Assembly (NCBI GenBank): GCA_028690215.1
Contig: JAQVBQ010000001.1
Span: 1 to 64,000 of the forward strand
Source of the DNA: Bacteroidales bacterium
Lineage (GTDB): Bacteria > Bacteroidota > Bacteroidia > Bacteroidales > UBA932
Direction: 5' to 3'
Length of the DNA stretch: 64,000 nucleotides
The position numbers were made by a program, and so were the translations under genes. The stretch's first letter is position 1; the number at the start of each line of letters is the position of its first letter. Under the pieces are notes generated by a model, which saw only the letters and a program-made list of their open reading frames with translations, was not told the origin of the DNA and ran no database searches. Below are positions 15,184 to 23,717 of this stretch, in pieces.

Positions 15184-16137
15184 TTATTTTAATAAGTTAA
15201 GTTTCCATAAATCCCGGTAATTCATACTCAGCAAAGGCATGAGAGTTATCTCACCCACCTTCCCTATTCTCTTTTTGAGAGCCTTTAGTTCTGCCAGCTT
15301 TATATCAATATCATCCTCAACAACCACGGGAAAATCATTCTCGCGGAGCATCAGGTTTCTTTTTGCCTTTATAGAGAGTTCCAGATAAAGCTGTATATAA
15401 CAATATAAATCCAGTATACTCTCCGGAGGAAAGCTTGTTTTAAGGGAGTCAAGATATTTACCGGCCTTGGTTGAGAGCATCTCTCCCCTGTTCATCATGT
15501 TTAGCAGGGCTACCTCACTGCTGAACTCCACCTCAAGCCAATTATGCAACTTCTGTTCTGAATATCTGAAGATAAGAATGAACAGTGCTGCAAGCAATAC
15601 GACTATTCCCAATGTCTGCAAAACAGGGTTTATGTAGAAAAGATTGAATGTGTAATGAATTATAGAAACAGCAATAAAAGCTAAGATCAGAAAGACGATT
15701 CCATTTTTGTCAAGATTCTTGCCAAAAACAACAATCATTGCCACTATTGCGGTACAGCCGCCATGCATGAATGCAGTGCCGAATCCCCTTATTATCCATG
15801 TCAGGATAGATGCTTCCGGCATGGCATGGAGGTAGAATAGATTTTCGGCTAGTGCAAATCCGGCTCCTGATGCAAACCCGTATATGGCGGCATCAATTAT
15901 GAATCCCACTTTTCCTCTCCTGATAAGATATAATACAAATGACGCTTTCAGCAGCTCCTCTGCCATGGGTGCAAATATGGGATGTGAGACTTTTAGAAGG
16001 TATAAAAGAATGGCAATCAGAGCGCCCCACATCAGTGAAGCAAAAAGTACCCCTTTGAATACCAGCTTAAAGCTATCCAAAAGAAATAAGAAAAACAGGA
16101 AAACGAGTACAGGGAATATACTGAAAAGGATCTCCAT
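15184..16137 (-). CDS. PrsW-family intramembrane protease
   Basis: A 317-residue polytopic membrane protein. The N-terminal two thirds carry about seven hydrophobic segments with the conserved PrsW features: MAEELLKA near residue 58 (EExxK), GFALAENLFY near 97 (a glutamate in the membrane) and AFMHGG near 122 (a histidine). The C-terminal third (residues from about 200) is soluble and helical. PrsW of Bacillus cleaves the anti-sigma factor RsiW; here no RsiW-like gene is adjacent, and the likely partners are the neighbouring Leu-Gly repeat protein or the LiaF-like protein. It follows the LytTR gene by 36 bases in the same direction. Confidence 0.82.
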   Translation of the reverse strand: MEILFSIFPVLVFLFFLFLLDSFKLVFKGVLFASLMWGALIAILLYLLKVSHPIFAPMAEELLKASFVLYLIRRGKVGFIIDAAIYGFASGAGFALAENLFYLHAMPEASILTWIIRGFGTAFMHGGCTAIVAMIVVFGKNLDKNGIVFLILAFIAVSIIHYTFNLFYINPVLQTLGIVVLLAALFILIFRYSEQKLHNWLEVEFSSEVALLNMMNRGEMLSTKAGKYLDSLKTSFPPESILDLYCYIQLYLELSIKAKRNLMLRENDFPVVVEDDIDIKLAELKALKKRIGKVGEITLMPLLSMNYRDLWKLNLLK

Positions 16138-16173
16138 ATATCATTTTTACCCTATAAATATAAGGAGATTTTT

Positions 16174-16956
16174 TCAGAGAGAGAGTTTCTCCTTGAGGAA
16201 TTTGTATCCGGTTGTACTTGCCTTGAGAGTGTTGCCATCCTTCAGGTATACGTTGTAGCTCTCTTTTCCGAATAGCTCGACCCTGGCAATAACCTCCGAG
16301 TTGACAATGCATGAGCGGTGAATCCTGACAAATGCAGGAGGAAGGTGTGACTCGAAGTACTTCATTGTCTGCTCCTTTATATACCTCCCCTTTGCTGTTA
16401 CAAGTATGACATAATCACCATAAGCCTGGATGTAGTGAACCTCTTCCACATGTACAATGTGTATCTGAGTACCCTCCTTGACCGATATCCTTGAGACAAG
16501 ATCCTCCTCGGGAGATGGTGCTACAGCCTCCTTAAGCTCCTGTTCAACCTCGGTCATCTGAGATTTTCCAACAATCTGGCCATACCACATCAGCAGAACA
16601 ACCCAGCAGAATATACCATATATCACCATCAGCGGAACCTGTACGAGAAAGTGTTTCGGCTGCTCTATGCCACACAACAGAAGGGCCACAAATGCCCCGG
16701 TGAGGCTAACAAGCAGCACCAGAATTGCCATCACCACCTTACCCGGAATCGAGGAGATGTAGCTGTTGATGTACCAGTACATGTACCCGGAGGCGGCCTG
16801 GATAAGTCCGAAAGTCATGCCGGCCGCCGCCGCACTGCACAATGAGAGACCACCGTAATAGAAAATCAGGAACGAGAGCAGCAATGCGGATAAAAGCGCT
16901 ATTGCCACTCCAGATTCTCTCCTGACCAATGTTTCTGTTAAAGGGTGTTGACTCAT
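16174..16956 (-). CDS. membrane-bound LytTR-family transcriptional regulator
   Basis: A 260-residue protein with four hydrophobic segments (residues of about 17-140) joined to a C-terminal LytTR DNA-binding domain. That domain shows HVEEVHYIQAYGDYVILVTA near residues 174-193, FVRIHRSCIVN near 216, and a final GYKFLKEKL. There is no receiver or kinase domain, so the protein may sense membrane state directly. Its position between the LiaF-like and PrsW-like genes suggests regulation of this operon or of the envelope stress response. It lies 17 bases after the LiaF-like gene. Confidence 0.88.
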   Translation of the reverse strand: MSQHPLTETLVRRESGVAIALLSALLLSFLIFYYGGLSLCSAAAAGMTFGLIQAASGYMYWYINSYISSIPGKVVMAILVLLVSLTGAFVALLLCGIEQPKHFLVQVPLMVIYGIFCWVVLLMWYGQIVGKSQMTEVEQELKEAVAPSPEEDLVSRISVKEGTQIHIVHVEEVHYIQAYGDYVILVTAKGRYIKEQTMKYFESHLPPAFVRIHRSCIVNSEVIARVELFGKESYNVYLKDGNTLKASTTGYKFLKEKLSL

Positions 16957-16973
16957 TCTTTTTCTTTAATATA

Positions 16974-17726
16974 TCAGCTTTTGATCTCTATTCCGCCAAA
17001 GGTGTTGCTTCCCCTGATTATCAACTTGTGCTCGAAATCAATGTTCTCCCTTGAGGTGAAACGTTTGTCATCACTACCTCCGGCAACGTTGCTGGTCTTG
17101 ATATCGACAAACCATGAAGATGGAACATATATCTCAATACCACCGAATGTGCTGTCAAGGTCTATATAGGTCTCCGGTGCGGCCAGAGATGTACGTCTGA
17201 GATCAAGCACTGTTCCGCCGAATGTGTTTGAAATCTTTGCACCCTTGAACACAGGATCCAGGACAATCTGGCGTACCGATCCGAATGTGTTGGAAGAGGT
17301 TACAAAACCATCATCGTTTCTGGAAACGCCCCCTCCATTGTTCTGCGATCTGTCTCTCCTGTATGTTCCGCAGCAGGTGCCACTCTTTCCTATGTTGAAA
17401 AGCAAGCCTACACCCACTATTACAAAGATAACAGGCCAATATGTGCCGAGCCAGTCATGAGGATATCCGATGACTCTAGGCAGAAGGAAAAATGCGCCGA
17501 TGCCTACCAGAATAAATCCAGCAGTGTCGTTTCTCTTGATAAACTGGCTGATTCCAATTACTATAAGTAGCATCTGCCATGATATCAATATACGGAACAG
17601 GTTGTAATCCACCAGACCCATATTTCTGCCTATCAGCAGGACTCCGACGGCAATAAAGCATAAGGCGACAAGTAAGGGGTTCAGCCATCCCTGGTTAAAT
17701 CTCCTTGGTTTTTCAATTACATGCAT
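16974..17726 (-). CDS. LiaF-like membrane protein (DUF5668 plus C-terminal beta domain)
   Basis: A 250-residue protein with four hydrophobic segments in residues 15-115 (the DUF5668 region) and a soluble C-terminal half. That half contains repeated N-T-F-G-G/S motifs (SSNTFGSVRQI, ISNTFGGTVLDL, DSTFGGIEIYV, SNTFGGIEI) typical of LiaF/VraT-type cell-wall-stress proteins, predicted to form a beta-helix. LiaF proteins restrain envelope-stress regulators in Firmicutes. The start at 17726 (MHVIEKPRRF) replaces a longer frame to 17786, because a perfect -7 box lies between them. It is the first gene of the envelope operon. Confidence 0.85.
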   Translation of the reverse strand: MHVIEKPRRFNQGWLNPLLVALCFIAVGVLLIGRNMGLVDYNLFRILISWQMLLIVIGISQFIKRNDTAGFILVGIGAFFLLPRVIGYPHDWLGTYWPVIFVIVGVGLLFNIGKSGTCCGTYRRDRSQNNGGGVSRNDDGFVTSSNTFGSVRQIVLDPVFKGAKISNTFGGTVLDLRRTSLAAPETYIDLDSTFGGIEIYVPSSWFVDIKTSNVAGGSDDKRFTSRENIDFEHKLIIRGSNTFGGIEIKS

Positions 17727-17752
17727 AATCGTGTTTGTTTTAAAGTTTGATG

Positions 17753-17760
17753 CAAAAGTA
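17753..17760 (-). promoter_or_regulatory. -7 promoter box of the envelope operon
   Basis: The minus strand reads TACTTTTG, a perfect TAnnTTTG match, 26 bases before the LiaF-like ATG. GTTG about 20 bases further upstream (17781-17784) is close to the TTTG -33 element. Confidence 0.55.
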
Positions 17761-17857
17761 TCCCCCGCTGCCGCCCGGAACAACACTTTTTCGTCATTTT
17801 ACGGCAAAAAATCGTTGAATCGCCGGATTTCCCCGATAAAAATAGAAAATTATATGG

Positions 17858-17865
17858 TACTTTTA
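17858..17865 (+). promoter_or_regulatory. probable -7 promoter box of the cupin gene
   Basis: TACTTTTA matches TAnnTTTG at seven of eight positions and lies 35 bases before the ATG. It faces away from the envelope operon promoter. Confidence 0.3.
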
Positions 17866-17900
17866 GCATTCAAAATCACATTTAAACACAATCAGGTCAG

Positions 17901-18314
17901 ATGAAAAGAGCTATATTTACCATTGCAGCCATATTGTTATGCCTTACACTCAAGGCACAATACAACAAAGAGATTATAAGAGAGGTATTAATGCAGAGCG
18001 ACACCACTTACTCCGGTCAGAATATTAACTTTCCTGCAGGAAATGCCGCAATCTCGATAACTAAAGTAATAATCCCCAAAGGTACCTCAACAGGTTGGCA
18101 CAAACATGAAAACCATGTTTTTGCTTATGTAAAGCAGGGAACACTTACTCTTGAAGTTGAAAACGGATGCAACAGGGAGTTCAAACAAGATTCCACAATC
18201 GCCGAGGTTGTTAACCTGTCGCACAATGGTGTGAACCGAGGAGATGAAGATGTGGTTCTGATCGTATTCCAGACTTTGCCGGGTAAGAACCGGACGTTGC
18301 CGGGCAAGAAGTAG
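17901..18314 (+). CDS. secreted cupin-domain protein
   Basis: A 137-residue protein with signal peptide (residues 1-19) and one cupin barrel. Motif 1 includes GTSTGWHKHENHVFAYVKQG near residues 61-80, with two metal-binding histidines and the following glutamate position occupied by asparagine. Motif 2 around HNGVNRGDEDVVLIV supplies the third histidine. The enzymatic role is unknown; small exported cupins are common and mostly uncharacterised. The C-terminus repeats itself (TLPGKN then TLPGKK) from a short direct duplication in the DNA. It is transcribed alone and converges on the aldehyde dehydrogenase gene with only two bases between the stop codons. Confidence 0.82.
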   Translation: MKRAIFTIAAILLCLTLKAQYNKEIIREVLMQSDTTYSGQNINFPAGNAAISITKVIIPKGTSTGWHKHENHVFAYVKQGTLTLEVENGCNREFKQDSTIAEVVNLSHNGVNRGDEDVVLIVFQTLPGKNRTLPGKK

Positions 18315-18316
18315 TC

Positions 18317-19678
18317 TCAGACGATTTTATCCACCCATTTTTTCTTGGAGTCTGTATAAGGAGGGTATTTAAGATCGAACTCTCCCTTGTTGGGCTTCTC
18401 GAAAACCGGTTTCTGGTGAGAAAAAGTCATAAATCCGAATTTTCCGTGGTAGTTTCCTGTTCCTGAATTCCCAACTCCTCCGAAAGGGAGTTTGTCGTTT
18501 GCAATGTGCATTATAGTGTCATTGATGCAACCACCGCCGAATGAGATTTTGTCTACAAAACTTCTCTTCTGCTTTTCATCATTTGAGAAAAGATATGCAG
18601 AGAGCGGTTTCTCGAAGGAGAGTATTTTATCAAGTATCTCTTCGAAATTTGTAAACCCGATAACCGGCAATAGTGGTCCGAAGATCTCTTCCTGCATCAC
18701 GGGATCACCCCACCCTACATTATTCATAATAGTAGGTTGGATATAAAGTGTCTCTTGCTTGAATCCTCCACCGTATACGACCTTTGAACTCTCAATCATT
18801 TTAACTACCCGTTCAAAATTGCGACTGTTGATAATTTTCACATAGTTATCAGAGCCGTCCACATAATTGGAACTCTCAATCCTCTCCTTTATAAGCTCCA
18901 GCAACCTCTCCTGCACACACTCCTCCACCAGCAGATAGTCAGGAGCAATGCAGGTCTGCCCTGCGTTAAGGAATTTTCCCCAAACAATCCTTTTCGCAGC
19001 AATCTTGAGATCAGCACTCTTTGTGACAATAACGGGAGACTTTCCTCCAAGCTCCAGTGTAACAGGAGTCAGATTCTTCGCCGCTGCCTCATACACTATC
19101 TTGCCCACCTTGGTACTTCCGGTAAAAAATATCTTGTCATAGGAAAACTTCAGCAGCTCAGTGGTCTCCTCTACCCCACCCTGAACTACATAGAGAAACT
19201 CCGGCGGGAAGTTGTTATTGATTATCTCCGCCATGACCCTCATGGTGTTGGCCGGCAACTCACTTGGCTTGATAATACATGTGTTTCCTGCAGCCACAGC
19301 TGTTATCACCGGCAGCAGTGTAAGCTGATACGGATAATTCCACGCCCCGATTATCAATGTGCATCCCAAAGGCTCACAATAGATCCTGCTCTTCCCGGGA
19401 AAATTTATCATATTGGTCTTCACCCTCTCAGGTTTGCTCAATCTGGAGATGTTCTTCATGAAATAGTCTATCTCAGCATACATTATACTGAGTTCCGTCG
19501 TATATGTGTCAAATTTAGATTTAGCAAAATCCTCATATATAGCCTCATAGAGCTTATCCTCATTTGCCTTGAGCAACCCCTTCAGCTTCAGAAGCTGCCT
19601 CTTTCTGAATACAATCTCTTTAGTTTGCTGCGACCTGAAAAAGGCCTGCTGCGATTGAAATATTGACTGGAGATTCAT
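18317..19678 (-). CDS. aldehyde dehydrogenase (class 3-like)
   Basis: NAD(P)-dependent oxidation of an aldehyde to the acid. The 453-residue length and lack of an N-terminal extension fit the class 3/fatty aldehyde group. Visible motifs are IIGAWNYP near residue 110 (cofactor binding), FTGSTKVGK near 185, the general base in LELGGKSP near 207, and the catalytic cysteine in NAGQTCIAPDYLL near 240. The C-terminal FSHQKPVF is typical of the class. The gene stands alone. Its upstream region contains the hairpin element at 19722-19834. The substrate is not evident. Confidence 0.92.
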   Translation of the reverse strand: MNLQSIFQSQQAFFRSQQTKEIVFRKRQLLKLKGLLKANEDKLYEAIYEDFAKSKFDTYTTELSIMYAEIDYFMKNISRLSKPERVKTNMINFPGKSRIYCEPLGCTLIIGAWNYPYQLTLLPVITAVAAGNTCIIKPSELPANTMRVMAEIINNNFPPEFLYVVQGGVEETTELLKFSYDKIFFTGSTKVGKIVYEAAAKNLTPVTLELGGKSPVIVTKSADLKIAAKRIVWGKFLNAGQTCIAPDYLLVEECVQERLLELIKERIESSNYVDGSDNYVKIINSRNFERVVKMIESSKVVYGGGFKQETLYIQPTIMNNVGWGDPVMQEEIFGPLLPVIGFTNFEEILDKILSFEKPLSAYLFSNDEKQKRSFVDKISFGGGCINDTIMHIANDKLPFGGVGNSGTGNYHGKFGFMTFSHQKPVFEKPNKGEFDLKYPPYTDSKKKWVDKIV

Positions 19679-19721
19679 TTTTTTCGGTTTTAATACACAT
19701 TAAAATTAGTTAATTATTTTT

Positions 19722-19834
19722 AGTGGCACAGATTTTTCTATATACCAAAATATCAATAATATAAATAAGTGAATGTTCTATTTGAGCATGTATATCTTGC
19801 CGATTGTGAGGAAAATAGAAAAATCTGTGCCACT
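19722..19834. repeat. MITE-like hairpin element, family 2, copy 2
   Basis: AGTGGCACAGATTTTTCTAT at the left end is repeated inverted at the right end, giving a 113-bp element with no coding capacity; the flanking TTTT/AAAA extends the pairing. It lies between two divergent genes, so it is not simply a terminator. The S9 peptidase promoter box begins 11 bases beyond its right end. Confidence 0.85.
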
Positions 19835-19845
19835 AAAATTTTCTC

Positions 19846-19853
19846 TATCTTTG
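19846..19853 (+). promoter_or_regulatory. -7 promoter box of the S9 peptidase gene
   Basis: TATCTTTG is a perfect TAnnTTTG match, 22 bases before the ATG. The -33 position falls inside the terminal repeat of the adjacent hairpin element, where TCTG at 19824-19827 is the nearest match. Confidence 0.5.
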
Positions 19854-19875
19854 TACCAAATAACCCAACAAGAAA

Positions 19876-22479
19876 ATGAGTTCCACTATAGCAAAAATGC
19901 TGCTTTCTGCAGCTATCTTTATCCCGGCCACATTTATAAACAACAGCAATCTTCAGGCTCAGGGCAAACAGCTTGACAGTACGGTTTTTGAAACATGGAG
20001 GACATGTGAGTCTTTGACAATCGCGGAAGATGCCTCATGGAATATTGCAGCATATAAGAGCAAGAAAGAGGGGACGATCCTCGTAGTCAAGATTGACAAG
20101 CTCAGATTAAAAAAGGAGATAAAGGGGGGTAAGGATGTGGAGATGATTGACGGACAAAAGTCTGCCATATTTTTTGTAAAGGATACTCTCTATTGCATCA
20201 ATGGTATTAACGGAAAAATAGATACTCTTGGCTTTACTAAAAGTGCAGTAGTAGACAAGAAATCACCTTTTATAACTTATATGAAGGGCAAGACCCTCTA
20301 TCTTAAAAACTCCTCAGACGGCAGGATAGACTCAATTCAACAGGTTCAAAAGAGATTATTTGCAACACCGGAAATGTTGGTAGTCCTCTCAGGTCAGAAT
20401 GGTACACGAACAATTACAGCTCTCAACCTGAAAGGTAAGAAGGGCATTGAGAAGAGCATCCTCTACACCGGAGATCTCTACATAGATGGAATATCATCAA
20501 GCAAAAACGGGAAAACTCTGGTTTTCTATTCCGACAAGGATTCGCTTTTCAAAGACCCAAGAATTTCGGCTATCGATATAAAGACCAAATCATTTACCAC
20601 TTTCAACTTAGAGAAGAGCGTGTTCCCTCAGAACAGGATATTCAACATAAAGAAAGGTGTTGAATTCTCCTCTGACGAGAGTTATCTCAAATTTGAGATT
20701 GCATTGGTGACCGATTCAGTGGCAAAACCTAAGGGTAAAGTGGCAAAACCTGCCTATGAGTATGAATTGTGGAGATGGAACGACACACTTATTCCCCTCA
20801 AGCAAAAGAAAGGGCCTACTCAGTTTGAAAAAAGTCTGAAATCTGTCTACTACCCTCAGACAAATAAATTTATTGTGCTTTCAACAGGAAAGGGCGTTTT
20901 TCTGCAGGTTGAGGATGAATCACCATACGGGTTTGAATTTGATGAGACTCCACATAGAATGACTGCTGACTGGGAAGATCCAACTCCAAGAGATTATTGG
21001 TGCACAGATATTAAAACAGGAGAGAGAAAGATGCTTCTCCGAAAATTCAAGGGTGGTTTCGCAATTTCTCCGAGGACTCCTCATATGTTTATTTTTGAAC
21101 CGGAAGCTGCGGCCTGGTTTATCCTGGATATCAAGAGCGGTGAGAAAGTATGCATATCAGACCTTTTACCATACCCTGTAATCAACGAGGAGTTTGATCA
21201 GCCGCAGCCTGCCGGAAACTACGGACAAGCGGGGCTTTCAAACGACAACCAGTACTTCATTGTCTATGATAAGTACGATGTCTGGGCACTTCCTACTTCA
21301 GGAATAGGAGAACCAATATCTGTTACAAACGGATACGGCAGGAAAAACAATATCCGGTTGAGAGTTCTTAAACTCGAGGAGAAGGGAGAAAAGAAGATAG
21401 GCATTAATCTTAAAGAGGATATCTTTCTTGAGTCAACCAACCTTGATAATATGCATAACGGATTTTACAAGGTAAGCATTGGAAAAGACCCTGTTATACT
21501 TCTCGAGGATGCATGTAAATTCACTTTCAACAGAAAGCTCGGCAAGAACAATTATATTGTAAAACGCGAGAGATTTGAGGAGGCTCCTGACTTCTGGCTT
21601 ACAGACAAGAATTTCAGACTTCTCATGAGACTCACAGACCTGAACGAGCAGACCAAAAACTACGCCATCGGCACCTCTGAGGTGATTAAATGGAAGGACA
21701 GTGCCGGTGTTGAGCAAAAGGGCGTACTTTACACTCCGGAGGGATATGATTCGACCAAGAGATATCCGGTGATTGTCTATTTTTATGAGACCATGACTCA
21801 GGATGCATTTAAATTCTATGTACCTGAGCCGACAGAGTCTACAATTAATCCGACAATGTTCGTAAGCCGCGGATATGTGGTCTTTATGCCTGACATTCAC
21901 TACGAAATCGGATGGCCGGGTAAAAGTTGCGTCAATGCAGTTGTCAGCGGCACCGAACACATTATAAACAAAGGCATTGCAGATCCGGAGAGAATCGGAG
22001 TACAGGGCCACAGTTGGGGAGGATACCAGGTAGCATTCCTGATCACCCAGTCGGACATCTTTAAATGTGCCTGCTCGGAGACAGCTGTTGCAAACATGAC
22101 CTCTGCCTATACCGGTATAAGAAGTACTGCCGGAGCACCTAGGATGTTTATGTACGAGTGCACACAGAGCCGCATCGGAGGCAGTCTGTGGGAAAAACAG
22201 GAGAACTACATAAAGAATTCGCCCGCTTTCTATCTGGATCAGGTGACAACACCACTTCTCTCGAGACACTGTGATGCAGACGAGGCTGTCCCTTATTCTC
22301 AGGGACTTGAGCTATTCCTTGGTCTCAAGAGGCTTGGCAAGGAGGTGTGGATGTTCAACTACAAGGGTGTAGGGCACAATATCCGCCCTTGGGAGGTCAA
22401 AATGGACTGGTCAAGGAGGATGGATGAGTACTTTGACTACTATCTGATGGATAAGCAAAAACCATCCTGGATGAAGTGA
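19876..22479 (+). CDS. secreted prolyl oligopeptidase-family (S9) peptidase
   Basis: An 867-residue exported serine peptidase with signal peptide (residues 1-29). The long N-terminal part has propeller-like repeats, and the C-terminal alpha/beta hydrolase domain starts near residue 600. The catalytic triad is visible: serine in GHSWGGYQ near residue 713, aspartate in HCDADEAVP near 798-802, and histidine in GVGHNIRP near 835. This order and spacing is that of S9 dipeptidyl/acylaminoacyl peptidases. It probably cleaves peptides in the periplasm to feed amino-acid fermentation. It is transcribed alone. Confidence 0.92.
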   Translation: MSSTIAKMLLSAAIFIPATFINNSNLQAQGKQLDSTVFETWRTCESLTIAEDASWNIAAYKSKKEGTILVVKIDKLRLKKEIKGGKDVEMIDGQKSAIFFVKDTLYCINGINGKIDTLGFTKSAVVDKKSPFITYMKGKTLYLKNSSDGRIDSIQQVQKRLFATPEMLVVLSGQNGTRTITALNLKGKKGIEKSILYTGDLYIDGISSSKNGKTLVFYSDKDSLFKDPRISAIDIKTKSFTTFNLEKSVFPQNRIFNIKKGVEFSSDESYLKFEIALVTDSVAKPKGKVAKPAYEYELWRWNDTLIPLKQKKGPTQFEKSLKSVYYPQTNKFIVLSTGKGVFLQVEDESPYGFEFDETPHRMTADWEDPTPRDYWCTDIKTGERKMLLRKFKGGFAISPRTPHMFIFEPEAAAWFILDIKSGEKVCISDLLPYPVINEEFDQPQPAGNYGQAGLSNDNQYFIVYDKYDVWALPTSGIGEPISVTNGYGRKNNIRLRVLKLEEKGEKKIGINLKEDIFLESTNLDNMHNGFYKVSIGKDPVILLEDACKFTFNRKLGKNNYIVKRERFEEAPDFWLTDKNFRLLMRLTDLNEQTKNYAIGTSEVIKWKDSAGVEQKGVLYTPEGYDSTKRYPVIVYFYETMTQDAFKFYVPEPTESTINPTMFVSRGYVVFMPDIHYEIGWPGKSCVNAVVSGTEHIINKGIADPERIGVQGHSWGGYQVAFLITQSDIFKCACSETAVANMTSAYTGIRSTAGAPRMFMYECTQSRIGGSLWEKQENYIKNSPAFYLDQVTTPLLSRHCDADEAVPYSQGLELFLGLKRLGKEVWMFNYKGVGHNIRPWEVKMDWSRRMDEYFDYYLMDKQKPSWMK

Positions 22480-22527
22480 TATTTTTACTGTTTGATAAAT
22501 AAATAGTTGATTGTGGATTTATTGTCG

Positions 22528-22535
22528 TACCTTTG
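22528..22535 (+). promoter_or_regulatory. -7 promoter box of the DEAD-box helicase gene
   Basis: TACCTTTG is a perfect TAnnTTTG match with a near-match -33 element (GTTG at 22506-22509). Transcription would begin near 22542, leaving a leader of about 50 bases. Confidence 0.5.
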
Positions 22536-22566
22536 CGTTCTATACAAAAAGGCCGGCGTTCTATAC
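22535..22566 (+). repeat. 11-base direct repeat in the helicase leader
   Basis: GCGTTCTATAC occurs at 22535-22545 and again at 22556-22566. The second copy is enclosed by GCCG and CGGC, which can pair to form a small hairpin. It lies at the transcription start and in the leader of the DEAD-box gene, a class often controlled through its 5' UTR. Confidence 0.6.
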
Positions 22567-22591
22567 GGCTGAATATTTCCAAAAATCATAA

Positions 22592-23716
22592 ATGACATTT
22601 AACGAACTGAACATTATTGAGCCTATATTGAAGGCTCTCACCGTAGAGGGTTATACTACCCCTACACCAATCCAGGAACAGGCTATTCCAATTATTCTAA
22701 ATAATTCCGACATATTAGGCTGCGCTCAGACAGGAACAGGAAAGACCGCGGCATTTTCGATCCCTATTTTGCAAAAGCTCTACAGAAATGTAAAGCAGGG
22801 AAGAGATAAAGAGATCAAGGCACTTGTACTGACACCCACAAGGGAACTCGCAATACAGATAGGAGAAAGCTTTGAAGCTTACGGTAAGTACACATCACTC
22901 CGCCACACCGTCATATTCGGGGGTGTTGGGCAGAGACCGCAGACTGACGCCATAAGAAACGGTGTAGATATACTGATAGCCACACCGGGCAGGCTTCTTG
23001 ACCTGATAAACCAGGGCTACATAAATCTTAAAAAAATTGACTTCTTTGTCCTTGATGAGGCAGACAGAATGCTTGACATGGGATTTATCCATGATATCAA
23101 GAGAATTCTGCCCCTTCTCCCGGCAAACAAGCAGACCCTCTTCTTCTCGGCCACAATGCCACAAGAGATTGCCTCGCTTGCAAACTCAATATTGAAGAAT
23201 CCTAAGAAGGTTGCAGTCACTCCTGTGTCATCAACTGTTGACACAATTGACCAATACCTTCTCTATGCAGGGAAAAAGGAGAAAACAGCACTGTTGATTG
23301 ACCTTCTGAAAGATAAAAGCAAAAAATCCGTTTTGGTCTTCTCCCGCACAAAACATGGTGCAGATAAAATTGCAAAGTCACTCTGCAATGCAGGTATAGG
23401 AACCGCAGCTATTCATGGTAACAAGTCACAGAACGCAAGGCAAAGTGCACTGCTCAATTTCAAGAGCCACAAGACCCGCGTCCTGATAGCCACAGACATT
23501 GCTGCTCGTGGTATTGATATCGACCATCTCTCACATGTCATAAATTATGACCTCCCTGAGGTGCCTGAAACATACGTTCACAGAATCGGAAGAACCGGCA
23601 GGGCCGGTAACAGCGGTATTGCCATGTCATTCTGCGACCCTATGGAAGAGATTAGCAGACTGAAGGATATCCAGAAACTTATAGGCAGGAAGATTCCTGT
23701 GCTTGCTGACAGGTAA
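22592..23716 (+). CDS. DEAD-box ATP-dependent RNA helicase (RhlE-like)
   Basis: RNA-remodelling helicase of the cytoplasm. All family motifs are present in order: Q motif TPIQEQAIP near residue 23, Walker A AQTGTGKT near 46, PTRELAIQ near 83, DEAD near 150, SAT near 182, and HRIGRTGRAG near 331. At 374 residues it has only the helicase core and lacks the basic C-terminal extension found in many RhlE/DeaD proteins. It converges on the STN-domain protein gene with one base between stops. Confidence 0.95.
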   Translation: MTFNELNIIEPILKALTVEGYTTPTPIQEQAIPIILNNSDILGCAQTGTGKTAAFSIPILQKLYRNVKQGRDKEIKALVLTPTRELAIQIGESFEAYGKYTSLRHTVIFGGVGQRPQTDAIRNGVDILIATPGRLLDLINQGYINLKKIDFFVLDEADRMLDMGFIHDIKRILPLLPANKQTLFFSATMPQEIASLANSILKNPKKVAVTPVSSTVDTIDQYLLYAGKKEKTALLIDLLKDKSKKSVLVFSRTKHGADKIAKSLCNAGIGTAAIHGNKSQNARQSALLNFKSHKTRVLIATDIAARGIDIDHLSHVINYDLPEVPETYVHRIGRTGRAGNSGIAMSFCDPMEEISRLKDIQKLIGRKIPVLADR

Positions 23717-23717
23717 T

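Noticed and set aside
17727-17786. Longer start for the LiaF-like protein
   Set aside because: A perfect -7 promoter box at 17753-17760 lies within the extension, and the shorter ATG gives the usual family N-terminus.
21433-22269. 278-residue minus-strand frame inside the S9 peptidase gene
   Set aside because: It lies entirely antisense to a well supported peptidase with its catalytic triad and has no recognisable domain.
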